This document shows positions 10,301 to 19,233 of a stretch of 52,749 nucleotides of DNA, piece after piece. This stretch comes from a virus. The notes under the pieces were generated by a model. That model saw nothing but the letters and a program-made list of their open reading frames with translations, did no database searches and was not told where the DNA came from. Position 1 is the stretch's first letter. Every line of letters starts with the position of its first letter. Made by a program: the position numbers and the translations under genes. Where the stretch lies: positions 1-52,749 of IMG/VR virus record IMGVR_UViG_3300042463_000293; one strand, written 5' to 3'.

Positions 10301-10971
10301 TATCTTAATGAGTTTTGACTATCATCAGGACCATTTGCAGGTACATTAATAGACATAGTTAATTCTTTTAATACATATTGTTCAATCTCACCAAATAAGT
10401 AATCTGGAAACATTAATTGATCATCATTTCTGAATCTACATTCTTGAGATGTATCACATGTAAATCCTGTAATAGTATCTTCAAACATACCTTCTACTTT
10501 AATTGCTTCCCATGGAACATTAGGCATATATAAATAACCATCTAAATACCAGAAATATTTTCTAGTATTATATCTGAAACTATTTACTTTAGTCATAGAA
10601 GAATATGTACCTGGATCAGTTCTGAATAATTCTACTGATGTATCTAATGAAGATACAGTACGTATAAGTGGCCCATTAAGTCCATCAAAAAACTTAGGTA
10701 GTCTTTCTTTAGTTCTTTTTATATAACAACCAGAAGTAATACCAAAGCATCCTGCCTCTACTTTATCTACATCTATTAATTCAACAAATGTTAAAGTAGA
10801 AAATATTGAGCTTATCTTCATTAACCTATTCTGATTATCTTCTCTCTTTAAAAGAGATTTCCCATATTTTGATATTGCAAAATATATTGTTCTATCAGTT
10901 AAGAATGGATCCTCCTTTACAGCTTTAAGTGCATTCCTAACTCTTGATATTGCTTCACCAATTGTTGTCAT
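10300..10971 (-). CDS. Tail tubular / head-completion adaptor protein (T7 gp11/P22 gp4-like)
   Basis: This 223-aa protein opens with MTTIGEAISRVRNALKAVKED followed by a helix containing DRTIYFAISKYGKSLLKRE. That N-terminal pattern, a helix of the form IxxxRxxLK followed by a second helix with LTDRxIYxxIxxYGxxLLKR, matches the small adaptor proteins of podoviruses that seal the portal and start the tail. Residues 140-165 contain a YFWYLDGYLYMPN beta segment, and the C-terminal part has another helix (LFGEIEQYVLKELTMS). It overlaps the upstream 196-aa gene (ATGA) and the downstream 338-aa gene. In crAss-like genomes a tail tubular protein gene lies in this place; I assign it by motif and context. 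Confidence 0.65.
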   Translation of the reverse strand: MTTIGEAISRVRNALKAVKEDPFLTDRTIYFAISKYGKSLLKREDNQNRLMKISSIFSTLTFVELIDVDKVEAGCFGITSGCYIKRTKERLPKFFDGLNGPLIRTVSSLDTSVELFRTDPGTYSSMTKVNSFRYNTRKYFWYLDGYLYMPNVPWEAIKVEGMFEDTITGFTCDTSQECRFRNDDQLMFPDYLFGEIEQYVLKELTMSINVPANGPDDSQNSLR

Positions 10972-11558
10972 ATATCAAATTCATTATATGTTTTTAACTT
11001 TTCTTTTTCAATACTTTTAACGTAATCCTTTTGCCTAGACTTAGTAAACATTTTACGTATTTTTTTCATTGGATCAACCTGTATATACATAGGCCAATTT
11101 TCTGAATATGTTTTAGCTACACTTCTTTTAAAGTTTCTACATCCTGCAAAAGCCCAACACTCTCTATTACTAAAAGTATACTTAGTAGCATTATTAGTAT
11201 AAAAGATTTTAGCAAGCTTGCCATCTGTATCCCAATTTGTATTTGTTACTATTACTCCATATTTTGTTGACTTGCCAAAATCAATGTTTCTTCTAAACTT
11301 ACTTGTTTGACATGTACCAATAAATATGTTACCTAAATTTTCTGGTAACTTTACACCATCCCTAGTTTCAATTACTGTTTCAAAAAATAAGTTATGGAAT
11401 GTTGTACATATTTTATATAGGTCCTTAGTACTTACATCCTTATATTTAGGATACTTTTCTTTAAATGCTTTATAGAATTGTCTATTTAATACATGATATA
11501 CATCTTGTCTAAATCTTTTACCTTTTACATCTGGTCCCTTAAATATTTTACTTTCCAT
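10968..11558 (-). CDS. HU/IHF-fold-like tail-module protein
   Basis: This basic 196-aa protein has a helical segment (LYKICTTFHNLFFETVIE) followed by RDGVKLPENLGNIFIGTC. That order, a helix then a GVxLPxxLGxxxIG beta arm, resembles the HU/IHF DNA-binding fold. Crassvirales genomes carry an IHF-like gene just ahead of the tail tubular gene, which agrees with its position here. The remaining 110 residues are basic and unassigned. It is the first gene after the terminator-promoter junction at 11.6 kb and so heads the tail operon running leftward to the window edge. Whether it binds DNA or serves as a structural ring is open; the motif part is seen, the fold is inferred. Confidence 0.55.
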   Translation of the reverse strand: MESKIFKGPDVKGKRFRQDVYHVLNRQFYKAFKEKYPKYKDVSTKDLYKICTTFHNLFFETVIETRDGVKLPENLGNIFIGTCQTSKFRRNIDFGKSTKYGVIVTNTNWDTDGKLAKIFYTNNATKYTFSNRECWAFAGCRNFKRSVAKTYSENWPMYIQVDPMKKIRKMFTKSRQKDYVKSIEKEKLKTYNEFDI

Positions 11559-11612
11559 ACCTTATACATTAATATACTAAATTTTTCAGACTTATAAAAA
11601 TTACAAGTTAAA

Positions 11613-11620
11613 CAAATATA
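11613..11620 (-). promoter_or_regulatory. Promoter -7-like element (TATATTTG)
   Basis: On the minus strand the octamer TATATTTG fits the Bacteroides -7 consensus TAnnTTTG. It lies about 55 nt upstream of the tail operon start at 11558 and directly after the terminator at 11649-11674. The same octamer, followed by GTWTA, appears in two other post-terminator leaders (35254-35261 and 47234-47241). No clear -33 TTG box is visible. Confidence 0.45.
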
Positions 11621-11648
11621 ATATATATAACTCATATATAAAAAATAA

Positions 11649-11674
11649 CCCCGGTAATAAAATACATACCGGGG
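11649..11674 (-). terminator. Intrinsic terminator after the 766-aa fibre gene
   Basis: An 8-bp perfect GC-rich stem (CCCCGGTA/TACCGGGG) encloses a 10-nt loop. On the minus strand it is followed by a T-rich run. It lies 48 nt past the stop of the gene at 11722-14022 and just ahead of the tail operon, so it closes the fibre-gene unit. Confidence 0.8.
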
Positions 11675-11721
11675 TCTCGTTGTTAGCCACAGAAACCAAC
11701 AAACTGCGACATATTTTTAAA

Positions 11722-14022
11722 TTAACTAATCATTTTACCATTTGCTAATTCTACATTCCAAGCATACCCTGCTCCTAAAACTTCCACACAAGTTAATGTT
11801 AAAGATTGATTTCTAAACATTGTATATGATCCTGCTACATTATCATCAAAAGTTAATAATGGTGAAGTATTTTTTACACCTGTAATTTCAGAATCAGTAG
11901 TTATATCATAAAAAGAGTAAATTATAACATCTGTTGCGCTACCTTCTAAAATTCTCCATGTTGATAAAGAACCACCACCACCATCGGTAGCAATGATTTT
12001 TATAATATCTCCTACAACTACTCCTGATGAAGGAAGAGTTACAGATGTAAATGCACCTGTAGTATTTTTAATAAGATATCCATTATTAGCTGCAAGTGTT
12101 GCTGAAGGGTTAGTTCCTGATAGGGTAGTCCAAGTTAATCCCCCTATAGTAGGTAATGTAGCCCAATTAGCTTCTCCAGTAGCAGTCATACATGTTAAAA
12201 CTCTTCCAACAACTTCTGTTCCATCTCTTAACTGAGCAGCATAATTATTAGCACCAAATTGGACTTGCGCATAAACACCTATATTTGTACCTACAGTTGC
12301 TGAAAGCGCAGAAAAACTACCTCCTATATTTATATTTGTATTTCCTGACGCTAATCCTACAACACCTGCATTTTGACCTCCCGTACTTAAACCATCTGAA
12401 AAACCAGCTACACCAACTTGATTACCTGTACCTGCTAAACTTGTTTTAGCATACATACCATATAATTGTGTAGATGTCTCAATACGTAATCTATAGTTTG
12501 CTGTAGGAGATGCACCAATTCCAACACTAGTATTATCATCTCTAATTAAACCAGTTCCTAAAGTTGCACCATCTGGAGTCCAACGTGCTACATAATTATT
12601 TATACCAGAACCTGAAACTCCTCCTCCACTAGGAGTTACCCAATTAGCTTCTCCAGTTGCAGTCATACAAGTCAATACTTTTCCAACACCTTCACTACCA
12701 TCTAAAAGTTTTAGTGAATAATTTGAACCAGCTCCACTTGTACTAAATTGACCTCCAATAGCAGTTGTTCCTCCACCTGCACTAGCTATAACACCTATAT
12801 TAGTGCTTGTTGCATTAATTGCATAAAAAGAACCACCATACCCAGAAACTGATGCACCATTTGCTTCTCCGTAAACACCAATATTTACAACAGTACCTCC
12901 TGAAGCAAGAGCTCTGACTCCACTATTTTGTCCAGCCCCAACACCGTTGGCTTCTCCATAAACACCAACATTATTTCCAGTGGCTTTATTTGTTATCCCT
13001 ACTACCGCATTTGTTTTAGAAGAAAGCACTTGTAGCTGAATTGTACTCACAGGTGCTGTATTTATACCTACTGTAGTTCCATCATCTCGTATTAATCCTA
13101 TACCTAATTGAGTACCACTTGGTGTCCAACGAGCAAGATAATCAACTGTACCAGATCCACCTACAACTCCAGAAACATCTGCTGCTGTAATGTTAGCCCA
13201 GTTTGCTTCTCCATTTGCTGTAATTGATTTTAAAAACTTACCTGACCCTTCAGTTCCATCCTGTAATCGTAAAGCATATTTACTTAATGAAGTACCTGTT
13301 ACTATAAATTGGCCACCAACACCAGTTGCAGGAGCATTTGCTGTAACTACCGTTAAAAGTCCAGTATTTATTAAACTTGAATTATTAACACTTATTTCTA
13401 AACCTCTGTTTTCTCCAGTATTAATACCAGTGTTAGTAATATAAGCTCCATTTGTTGTAGTAGTTGCATTTAATAATTGTTCTATTCTAACAGCTACATT
13501 GTTTGAGGCATTGCTAACATACAAAAGTGCATTAGAAGAAGGTGCTATTCCAATTCCAATAGTTGTTCCATCATCTCTTATTAAACTATTACCTAATGTA
13601 TTTCCGTCTGGTGTCCATTTTGCTAGATAATTGAGTGTTCCTGAACCATCAACACCTCCTGCTACAGCAATAAGTGGACTTGCTGGTGTACCCAAACCTG
13701 TAATTGTAATTCCATCTACAGAAACTTTAACTATAGGATTAAGTGGATCAGTATTGTCTGTATTTAAACCCGTTACTGATTGTACACTATTTGAAAAATT
13801 TGTACAAAAAAACAATACAATACTTTCTAATGCCTCAGCAATTGAAGAATCTTGTGCAACAACAATATTTAGTCCACACATAATATCTGGTAATGTATAT
13901 CTTACACATTGCGCATCAAAAAATTCTGCACATGGTTGTGGATTAGGACAATCTATTGGAGTTGGACATGGAGGTAAAGAAGGATAAGCATCATCACATC
14001 CGCATTTTATACATGTATTCAT
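11722..14022 (-). CDS. Repeat-containing tail fibre-like protein
   Basis: This 766-aa protein begins with a Cys/Pro-rich N-terminus (MNTCIKCGCDDAYPSLPPCP). It then carries three long repeats near residues 125, 286 and 467, each opening with GSGxxxYxAxWTPxGxxLGxxLIRDDxTxxGI and followed by a Gly/Ala/Asn-rich beta region. Shorter DGxExxGKxLxxxTAxGEANW segments end each unit. Proteins with the YLxKWTxxxxLGxSxIxDxG unit are frequent in Bacteroidetes phage and prophage tail fibres, where they probably form trimeric beta structures. The C-terminal ~130 residues differ and may form the tip. It is the last gene before a terminator and follows two other Cys-rich fibre-like genes. Confidence 0.65.
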   Translation of the reverse strand: MNTCIKCGCDDAYPSLPPCPTPIDCPNPQPCAEFFDAQCVRYTLPDIMCGLNIVVAQDSSIAEALESIVLFFCTNFSNSVQSVTGLNTDNTDPLNPIVKVSVDGITITGLGTPASPLIAVAGGVDGSGTLNYLAKWTPDGNTLGNSLIRDDGTTIGIGIAPSSNALLYVSNASNNVAVRIEQLLNATTTTNGAYITNTGINTGENRGLEISVNNSSLINTGLLTVVTANAPATGVGGQFIVTGTSLSKYALRLQDGTEGSGKFLKSITANGEANWANITAADVSGVVGGSGTVDYLARWTPSGTQLGIGLIRDDGTTVGINTAPVSTIQLQVLSSKTNAVVGITNKATGNNVGVYGEANGVGAGQNSGVRALASGGTVVNIGVYGEANGASVSGYGGSFYAINATSTNIGVIASAGGGTTAIGGQFSTSGAGSNYSLKLLDGSEGVGKVLTCMTATGEANWVTPSGGGVSGSGINNYVARWTPDGATLGTGLIRDDNTSVGIGASPTANYRLRIETSTQLYGMYAKTSLAGTGNQVGVAGFSDGLSTGGQNAGVVGLASGNTNINIGGSFSALSATVGTNIGVYAQVQFGANNYAAQLRDGTEVVGRVLTCMTATGEANWATLPTIGGLTWTTLSGTNPSATLAANNGYLIKNTTGAFTSVTLPSSGVVVGDIIKIIATDGGGGSLSTWRILEGSATDVIIYSFYDITTDSEITGVKNTSPLLTFDDNVAGSYTMFRNQSLTLTCVEVLGAGYAWNVELANGKMIS

Positions 14023-14032
14023 AGTATTTTAT

Positions 14033-15478
14033 TTATTTAACTTTTTGTATTGTCATTTTTGCAATGTCACCACTAGATGTTGTATAATTTACATTAGAAA
14101 AATTAACTACTCTGAGACATACTTGAGTACCTATATTCATTTCTAATCCTAACATAGTTCCATTAAGATCAACATATAATGATTGATTAGTAATTCCACA
14201 TGTAGAAGCTACATGATATATTGAACCTGTACTACTTGTAATACCAGCTACAATACTACCTGATGTAAAACCAACAAGTCCTTCTGATAAATGTACATAA
14301 AAACTAAAATTATATATTCCTGTTGCTGGACAAGTCCACAAACCTGTTAAAGCATTATATGCATTATCATCATCATATATTTCTGTTAAAAGTATTGTAG
14401 TACCATCAATTAAACTAGTTGTTAAATCTGGTACAACAAGTGTTAAACTTGGTGGTTGTATTTGTGCAAACATTGCACCTGGTACTATTGTATCAGCTGT
14501 TAATGTATATGTTGGACCTGCACCAACTGATAAGTTTACAGTTGCTGTATCTGCAACTGATGGAGCTGAAGGAATTACATCTGCACTAACTACATAAGCT
14601 GGCCCTCCTGTTACTGTCATATTGATTGTTGCAGTATCTAAAGCAGTAAGAGTTGTTTTTCCATTTCTTAAATCTTCAATACATGCCCAAATATTATTAA
14701 TTGTACCAGCAACAGTAGGTGTTGGTAATTGTGTTGACCATAATACTGCATATTGTACAGACATCTGTGCAAGAGGATTTGCTATTGAAAGATCAGTAGA
14801 TGCAACAGTTTGATTTGCAATTGCAGTTGCTAATAATCCAGCATCACCTGTTGTACTAACATAAGTACACCATATATCATTTATAAATACTTGTAATATA
14901 AGATCTATTGCTTGTGTACTACCACTAGGTAATGTATCTATAGTACAACCCAATGTAAAAGTAGGTGTAGTATATGATGGAGGTGATGTATTTTCTAAAT
15001 CAGTTACTCTTACATCTAGATCAGCAATTGCTATATCTTGTAATGCATTAACATCAATAATTGCACATATTTTTTCACCAATAGCAATTACATACTCAGT
15101 AAGATTCATTGTAGTTGTAGTACCATTTACAAAACATGGTGCTATTGATACTATACAATCTGTAGGACATCCATTTGAAGGAGGTACATCAGGAGTAACT
15201 GGAATATTTTCAAGTTCACATACTTTAAGTATTAAGAAATTAATCAAGTCAGTAAAAGTACTTGGTGCACAATTTACTAAATTAAAACAATCAAGATCAT
15301 AAGAATTAATATTTAATGTATCTAAAATTGCACATAACTCAGTTGCAAGTTTTTCAACTACATCAGTAATAGAATCTCCTCTACATAAGTTTATACACTT
15401 TAAATCCGGACCTGCCCAAATTACACAATTTGAAGAAGTTGGACTACATGGTGAATTATCAAAATTTAATGGTTTCAT
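14033..15478 (-). CDS. Fibre-like virion protein with C1q-like C-terminal domain
   Basis: This 481-aa protein has a Cys-rich N-terminal third (CSPTSSNCVIWAGPDLKCIN and later paired Cys). A middle region of Thr/Val/Ala-rich repeats follows, for example ATxNLSVGAGPTYTLTAD and the related ATINMTVTGGPAYVVSAD. The last ~130 residues contain YNALTGLWTCPATGIYNFSF and a final strand pattern (AKMTIQKVK). The GxWxCPATGxYxFSF signature is like C1q/TNF-type trimeric jelly rolls that often cap phage fibres. It is 10 nt upstream of the 766-aa gene and 35 nt downstream of the Cys-rich 520-aa gene. A receptor-contacting or fibre role is inferred. Confidence 0.6.
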   Translation of the reverse strand: MKPLNFDNSPCSPTSSNCVIWAGPDLKCINLCRGDSITDVVEKLATELCAILDTLNINSYDLDCFNLVNCAPSTFTDLINFLILKVCELENIPVTPDVPPSNGCPTDCIVSIAPCFVNGTTTTMNLTEYVIAIGEKICAIIDVNALQDIAIADLDVRVTDLENTSPPSYTTPTFTLGCTIDTLPSGSTQAIDLILQVFINDIWCTYVSTTGDAGLLATAIANQTVASTDLSIANPLAQMSVQYAVLWSTQLPTPTVAGTINNIWACIEDLRNGKTTLTALDTATINMTVTGGPAYVVSADVIPSAPSVADTATVNLSVGAGPTYTLTADTIVPGAMFAQIQPPSLTLVVPDLTTSLIDGTTILLTEIYDDDNAYNALTGLWTCPATGIYNFSFYVHLSEGLVGFTSGSIVAGITSSTGSIYHVASTCGITNQSLYVDLNGTMLGLEMNIGTQVCLRVVNFSNVNYTTSSGDIAKMTIQKVK

Positions 15479-15513
15479 ATCTTTAGTATCTATTTATAAT
15501 ATAACAATTTTAA

Positions 15514-17076
15514 TTAAGAATTGCAACCGCAACCACAATTTATAGTTTGTTGACAACTATTAGTATTAGGAGTATTACATCCACATCCGCAACCTGTATT
15601 ATGTGTACAACAATCTTGGAAAGGTCTGCATACATAATCAGGATTCATAATTGCTTGTAACTCTAATAACTGAAATTTAATATCAAGTCTATACAAGTCA
15701 TCTTCCGGACAACATGGAGCAATACCATATCTTTGTGCTATAACGTCTTTATATAAGATATGAGAGTATGAACAAGCTATTCTTTCATAGTATTCAGTTG
15801 AACATGCTGGAGAATTATATCCTGGTCTTACACTTTTAAAAGGAACATCTGCTGGACATCTATTATCTACACATGGACCATTATCAGTAAATATTTTAGG
15901 AAGATCCCAGTCTAAAGGATATATCCATTTTAATACACAAAACTTTACACTAGTAGCTCCTGCTGCTAATGTAATTGATTTAGTTACATTATCACAATCT
16001 TTAAATGAAAAAGTTGCAGTTGCAGTACTATTATTAGTTATTGTACTACAGAAACATACTGTATTAGTTAAACATTCTTCACATGACTCATATACTTCAT
16101 CTACTACAACTAAATCATCTGAAGTATTTATATCAGTTTCTTCAACATAGTAACATGACTCAGGACAAAATTTAAGTTTAATAATAGATGTTAAGTATGC
16201 AGATAAATCAGTAGTTGTGTATACTGTTGGAGCTATGCCTTCACAATCTATTACTGCATATCTTGTTACAGTACATTCTTGACATGTATCATAAGCAAGA
16301 GATACTGTTGCTATTACTGGAGAAGGTACTTCACCAACATATATAGTCACATAAAAACACCCTTCATATTCATCAAGAGTTACTATCCTATCAACATATG
16401 TTGATAAGTCTTCTGATGTATATAATACAAAGTCACTAGCTGGATCACATGATTCTAATCTGTAATTAATCACAGGAAGACAGTCTATACAATCTGTATA
16501 TGTAATAAGTACTGTTACAGGAATAGGAGATGTACATACCTCTGCAATTGATATTGTCCAACATCCTTCAAATTCAGCAAGTGTAACAGTTTCACTAAGT
16601 GAATATGGAAATGCTAATTCTTGTGAATTAGAATTTATTATCTCATCTGTTTTACAATTAGTTAATTCATAACATACATCTGAACATATAAGTAGTTTAT
16701 CATTAGGAACTTCTACACATGGTTCACCCATTGTAATAATAATATCAGTGCCTACAGCATCTGGATATGACTTTGAACATATTCTTGTTGGAATAGTATC
16801 TTCTATAAGTTGACTAGAATAATTAATATAAGTTACATTGCCTATACCAGTAATTGTATAACATTTAGTTTCACAAGGTCTACATGTTCCTTCACTTGGT
16901 CCAACTAAAGCTAATGGATATACTGGAACATCTACTATTGTTACATACCAACAAGGAAGTGATAAACCATTAGTTGGCATTAATTTATTAATATATGCAC
17001 TACATGAAGGACAATTAGCAGTATCCGTATATATTATTTCATCATTCTCACAATTATATAACTTATATATTGCCAT
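15514..17076 (-). CDS. Cys-rich multi-repeat virion protein
   Basis: This 520-aa protein consists of about five or six degenerate repeats of roughly 65-80 residues. Each has the form YxLxxC, then a DLSxY/VxLxEYEGCxYVxI core, then a closing C-x-x-C. Examples of the core are TLAEFEGCWTISI and TLDEYEGCFYVTI, and of the closure DCIDC, TCQEC and SCEEC. The end is exceptionally Cys-rich: CCTHNTGCGCGC followed by a CGCGCNS tail. Regular Cys spacing suggests either Zn-binding knuckles or disulfides formed after release. I do not know the function. Its position in the fibre cluster suggests a tail-associated or capsid-decorating protein. Confidence 0.65.
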   Translation of the reverse strand: MAIYKLYNCENDEIIYTDTANCPSCSAYINKLMPTNGLSLPCWYVTIVDVPVYPLALVGPSEGTCRPCETKCYTITGIGNVTYINYSSQLIEDTIPTRICSKSYPDAVGTDIIITMGEPCVEVPNDKLLICSDVCYELTNCKTDEIINSNSQELAFPYSLSETVTLAEFEGCWTISIAEVCTSPIPVTVLITYTDCIDCLPVINYRLESCDPASDFVLYTSEDLSTYVDRIVTLDEYEGCFYVTIYVGEVPSPVIATVSLAYDTCQECTVTRYAVIDCEGIAPTVYTTTDLSAYLTSIIKLKFCPESCYYVEETDINTSDDLVVVDEVYESCEECLTNTVCFCSTITNNSTATATFSFKDCDNVTKSITLAAGATSVKFCVLKWIYPLDWDLPKIFTDNGPCVDNRCPADVPFKSVRPGYNSPACSTEYYERIACSYSHILYKDVIAQRYGIAPCCPEDDLYRLDIKFQLLELQAIMNPDYVCRPFQDCCTHNTGCGCGCNTPNTNSCQQTINCGCGCNS

Positions 17077-17081
17077 CTTAA

Positions 17082-17219
17082 TTATTTTTTTGGTTGTAAT
17101 TGCTTAAGCTTCATTTCATAAGCTGAAATACAGTTTGTACATACCTGTGCTTTATTTGATGCAACTCTTTTTTGACAGCCACATGATAAATTTCTACTGC
17201 AGTTTGAACATTTTGCCAT
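17082..17219 (-). CDS. 45-aa zinc-finger-like protein
   Basis: A short frame encodes MAKCSNCSRNLSCGCQ, a basic linker, VCTNCISAYEMK and a Lys-rich end. The CxxC, CGC and CxxC groups are spaced like a small zinc ribbon. It fits exactly between the 181-aa gene (20 nt gap) and the Cys-rich 520-aa gene (5 nt gap). Its ATG is preceded by AAAAACCAACA, a leader shared with the genes starting at 24217 and 27216. It is too short for an ordinary ORF cutoff, but the Cys pattern and the tight fit argue that it is real. Role unknown. Confidence 0.7.
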   Translation of the reverse strand: MAKCSNCSRNLSCGCQKRVASNKAQVCTNCISAYEMKLKQLQPKK

Positions 17220-17238
17220 CTTGTTGGTTTTTAATGGT

Positions 17239-17784
17239 TTAACAATTTTTACATTCTATCTTACGCATTATCTTTAATGCATAATTATATAAGGTCATTC
17301 CGTGAGTTGGTTCATGACAAAATTCTACTTTTGCTTTTGCAGCATCCAAGTACATCTTAGCCATCTTCAATATCTCTAATTTCTTTTGAATACTTGCAGG
17401 TGGTTCACACGCAGCAAGATCTAATTTACATAAAATATTATTATAAATATTTAATGCTCTTGTAATTCTTAAATGGTTATATATTACAAATACTGTATCA
17501 TTAGGTGACACACTATATTTAATAACATATATACCATCTGGTAAATCACTAAATGTTGTACCATCACATCCTTGAGTTTGTAATTGTAAATCACATGCTG
17601 TAAGAATTGTGTTTGCACCTTGCACTGTTGTAAGTTGAGTTGAATAATTAAATCCAGGTACAGTTACATTTAATGTAGGACATGATACGGGCATCAATGG
17701 AGAATAAATACTTGTATCTAATACTGATATTATACAAGTATTCATTACAGTAGGTACTTCTAAACTTAATAAATGATGTGCCAT
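17239..17784 (-). CDS. Conserved virion-module protein, function unknown
   Basis: This 181-aa protein has a beta-rich N-terminal half ending in DLPDGIYVIKYSVSPND and a helical C-terminal half. The latter includes YNHLRITRALNIYNNILCKL, a helix with MAKMYLDAAKAKVEFCHE, and a closing YNYALKIMRKIECKNC. Proteins with the LPDGIYxIKYSVSP plus AAKAxVExC arrangement recur in Bacteroidetes phage structural modules, but I know of no assigned role. It lies only 10 nt after the hairpin at 17799-17829, too close for a separate promoter, so it must be expressed by readthrough from the 438-aa gene. It may be a lower-copy partner of that abundant protein. Confidence 0.6.
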   Translation of the reverse strand: MAHHLLSLEVPTVMNTCIISVLDTSIYSPLMPVSCPTLNVTVPGFNYSTQLTTVQGANTILTACDLQLQTQGCDGTTFSDLPDGIYVIKYSVSPNDTVFVIYNHLRITRALNIYNNILCKLDLAACEPPASIQKKLEILKMAKMYLDAAKAKVEFCHEPTHGMTLYNYALKIMRKIECKNC

Positions 17785-17798
17785 AATAATTTATAAAA

Positions 17799-17829
17799 AA
17801 AGGGAGGGAAAATAAATTCACCTCCCTTT
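17799..17829 (-). terminator. Hairpin terminator/attenuator after the 438-aa gene
   Basis: A 9-bp stem (AAAGGGAGG/CCTCCCTTT) encloses a 13-nt A/T-rich loop. On the minus strand it is followed by a run of seven T. It sits 25 nt past the stop of the 438-aa gene and about 15 nt before the next start codon. That suggests partial termination within the operon rather than an operon end. Confidence 0.8.
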
Positions 17830-17853
17830 GTTAGTAATATAATTTTGTACTAC

Positions 17854-19170
17854 TTATGGAATAAGTGCAGCTTCCAATGGAATAAGTGGAGTACAAGCTG
17901 TAATAGCTTCTACTACTTCTAATTCAATACAGTTACCACATGCAAGAATCCACTCATCAACAAATTTTTCAAAATCTAAATCAATACCAGTTGTAATAAC
18001 TTCTAATAAGTATTGATCATTATCAAATGTACCAGTTGGGTTATTGAAACGTGGAACTGAATGTTGCAAGTAATATCTTGTATAGAATGCAGTTCTGTTA
18101 ATAGTATTCAAGATTTCATTTCCTTGAGTTACCTCTCTTATTCTAAGATCAGTAGCAAAGAAGTTTTGTCTATATCTTTCTGACAAGATTACATCTCTAG
18201 CAACTGATTCACCAAGACCCATTGCTTGTAAACCTGCACACTCAGTAACAACACATAATCCTTCAAATTCACATGGAGCACCATTGTAATCTACTAAAGA
18301 AGCATACAACTTAACTGGTTCTTTTTCAAAGAAATCAGAAGTTTGAAATGTACAGTCACTGAAGTCTGTTCCAACATAAGCACCAAATAAAGTAATACCT
18401 GCGTATTCACCTGGAGTATGTCCTGGAGATACATAGTTATCCCAAGTACCACCAATTGTATAACCAACTGGAGCAACAAAACCTGTTGTATCAGTTCCTG
18501 GAGCATACCATAAAGAATTATCTTCAGCAGTAACTACTGGCAATACAAATGGAGAAATTACTGTTCTTGCTGAACTAACAATTGTATTAGGTAAAATCTC
18601 ACCAACAATTGCTTGAGCCCATTGGATCATAACTAAAGTACCATCTACTGGAGTTGGAGCAAGTGCTCCTGCAGGACAACATCCTGTGTAAGCATCAACA
18701 GTTAAGTAAGCATTGTGATTTAAAAATCTTAATGCAGGAGAACCTTTAACGTCAATACGTAAAGAGTAAGTCTCATCACATAAAAATTCTCTTTCACAAG
18801 TACCACCATCTTCAGCAGTAAAAGGTGTGAACCCAATGTTGATAACATTTTGTTGAGCAATGTTAGGATCTACTCTGTAGAATCTATTAACATACTTAGG
18901 GTTGATGATTTTAGATTTATTAGATTCTAAATATCCACCGTGAGAACCAATCTTATCTTTAGAATACAAAGATCCTGAAGCAAGAATTAATGGGCAACAT
19001 CCTGTAGGAGGTGCATCAATAGCAAGAACTTCCCAAGTTTTTGGATCAACAAATGCAAAATCACCTGTAGTAAGAATGTTACCTGGTGTTCCTAATTGTC
19101 CTTCACCAAGACCTGTAAAACCTTGTGTTCCAACAAAAGCCTTTTGAAAGGCATGATTAAAATAAGCCAT
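17854..19170 (-). CDS. Abundant crAss-like structural protein (auxiliary capsid/tail candidate)
   Basis: This 438-aa protein starts MAYFNHAFQKAFVGTQGFTG. It has CCP motifs at about residues 58 and 164 and conserved-looking text such as LSERYRQNFFATDLRIRE and RTAFYTRYYLQHSVPRFN. It strongly resembles a conserved uncharacterised structural protein found downstream of the capsid gene in Crassvirales. Compared with neighbours, its codons are less A/T-biased and more uniform, like those of the major capsid gene, which suggests very high expression. A strong hairpin follows it. Whether it decorates the capsid or forms part of the tail is not decided by the sequence. The start is supported by the MAYFNHAFQK opening. 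Confidence 0.7.
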   Translation of the reverse strand: MAYFNHAFQKAFVGTQGFTGLGEGQLGTPGNILTTGDFAFVDPKTWEVLAIDAPPTGCCPLILASGSLYSKDKIGSHGGYLESNKSKIINPKYVNRFYRVDPNIAQQNVINIGFTPFTAEDGGTCEREFLCDETYSLRIDVKGSPALRFLNHNAYLTVDAYTGCCPAGALAPTPVDGTLVMIQWAQAIVGEILPNTIVSSARTVISPFVLPVVTAEDNSLWYAPGTDTTGFVAPVGYTIGGTWDNYVSPGHTPGEYAGITLFGAYVGTDFSDCTFQTSDFFEKEPVKLYASLVDYNGAPCEFEGLCVVTECAGLQAMGLGESVARDVILSERYRQNFFATDLRIREVTQGNEILNTINRTAFYTRYYLQHSVPRFNNPTGTFDNDQYLLEVITTGIDLDFEKFVDEWILACGNCIELEVVEAITACTPLIPLEAALIP

Positions 19171-19233
19171 AATAATTTAATTTTAATTAATAAATATATA
19201 TATAATATAATAAAATAATTTCTATTTACAAAA

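Noticed and set aside
11690-11702. A 9-codon mini frame (MSQFVGFCG) between the 766-aa stop and the terminator
   Set aside because: Too short to support, with no conserved context; probably chance.
13190-13987. Plus-strand frames of 84 and 118 codons inside the 766-aa fibre gene
   Set aside because: They arise opposite repeated Gly/Thr codons, have no start context, and no plus-strand gene is supported anywhere in the window.
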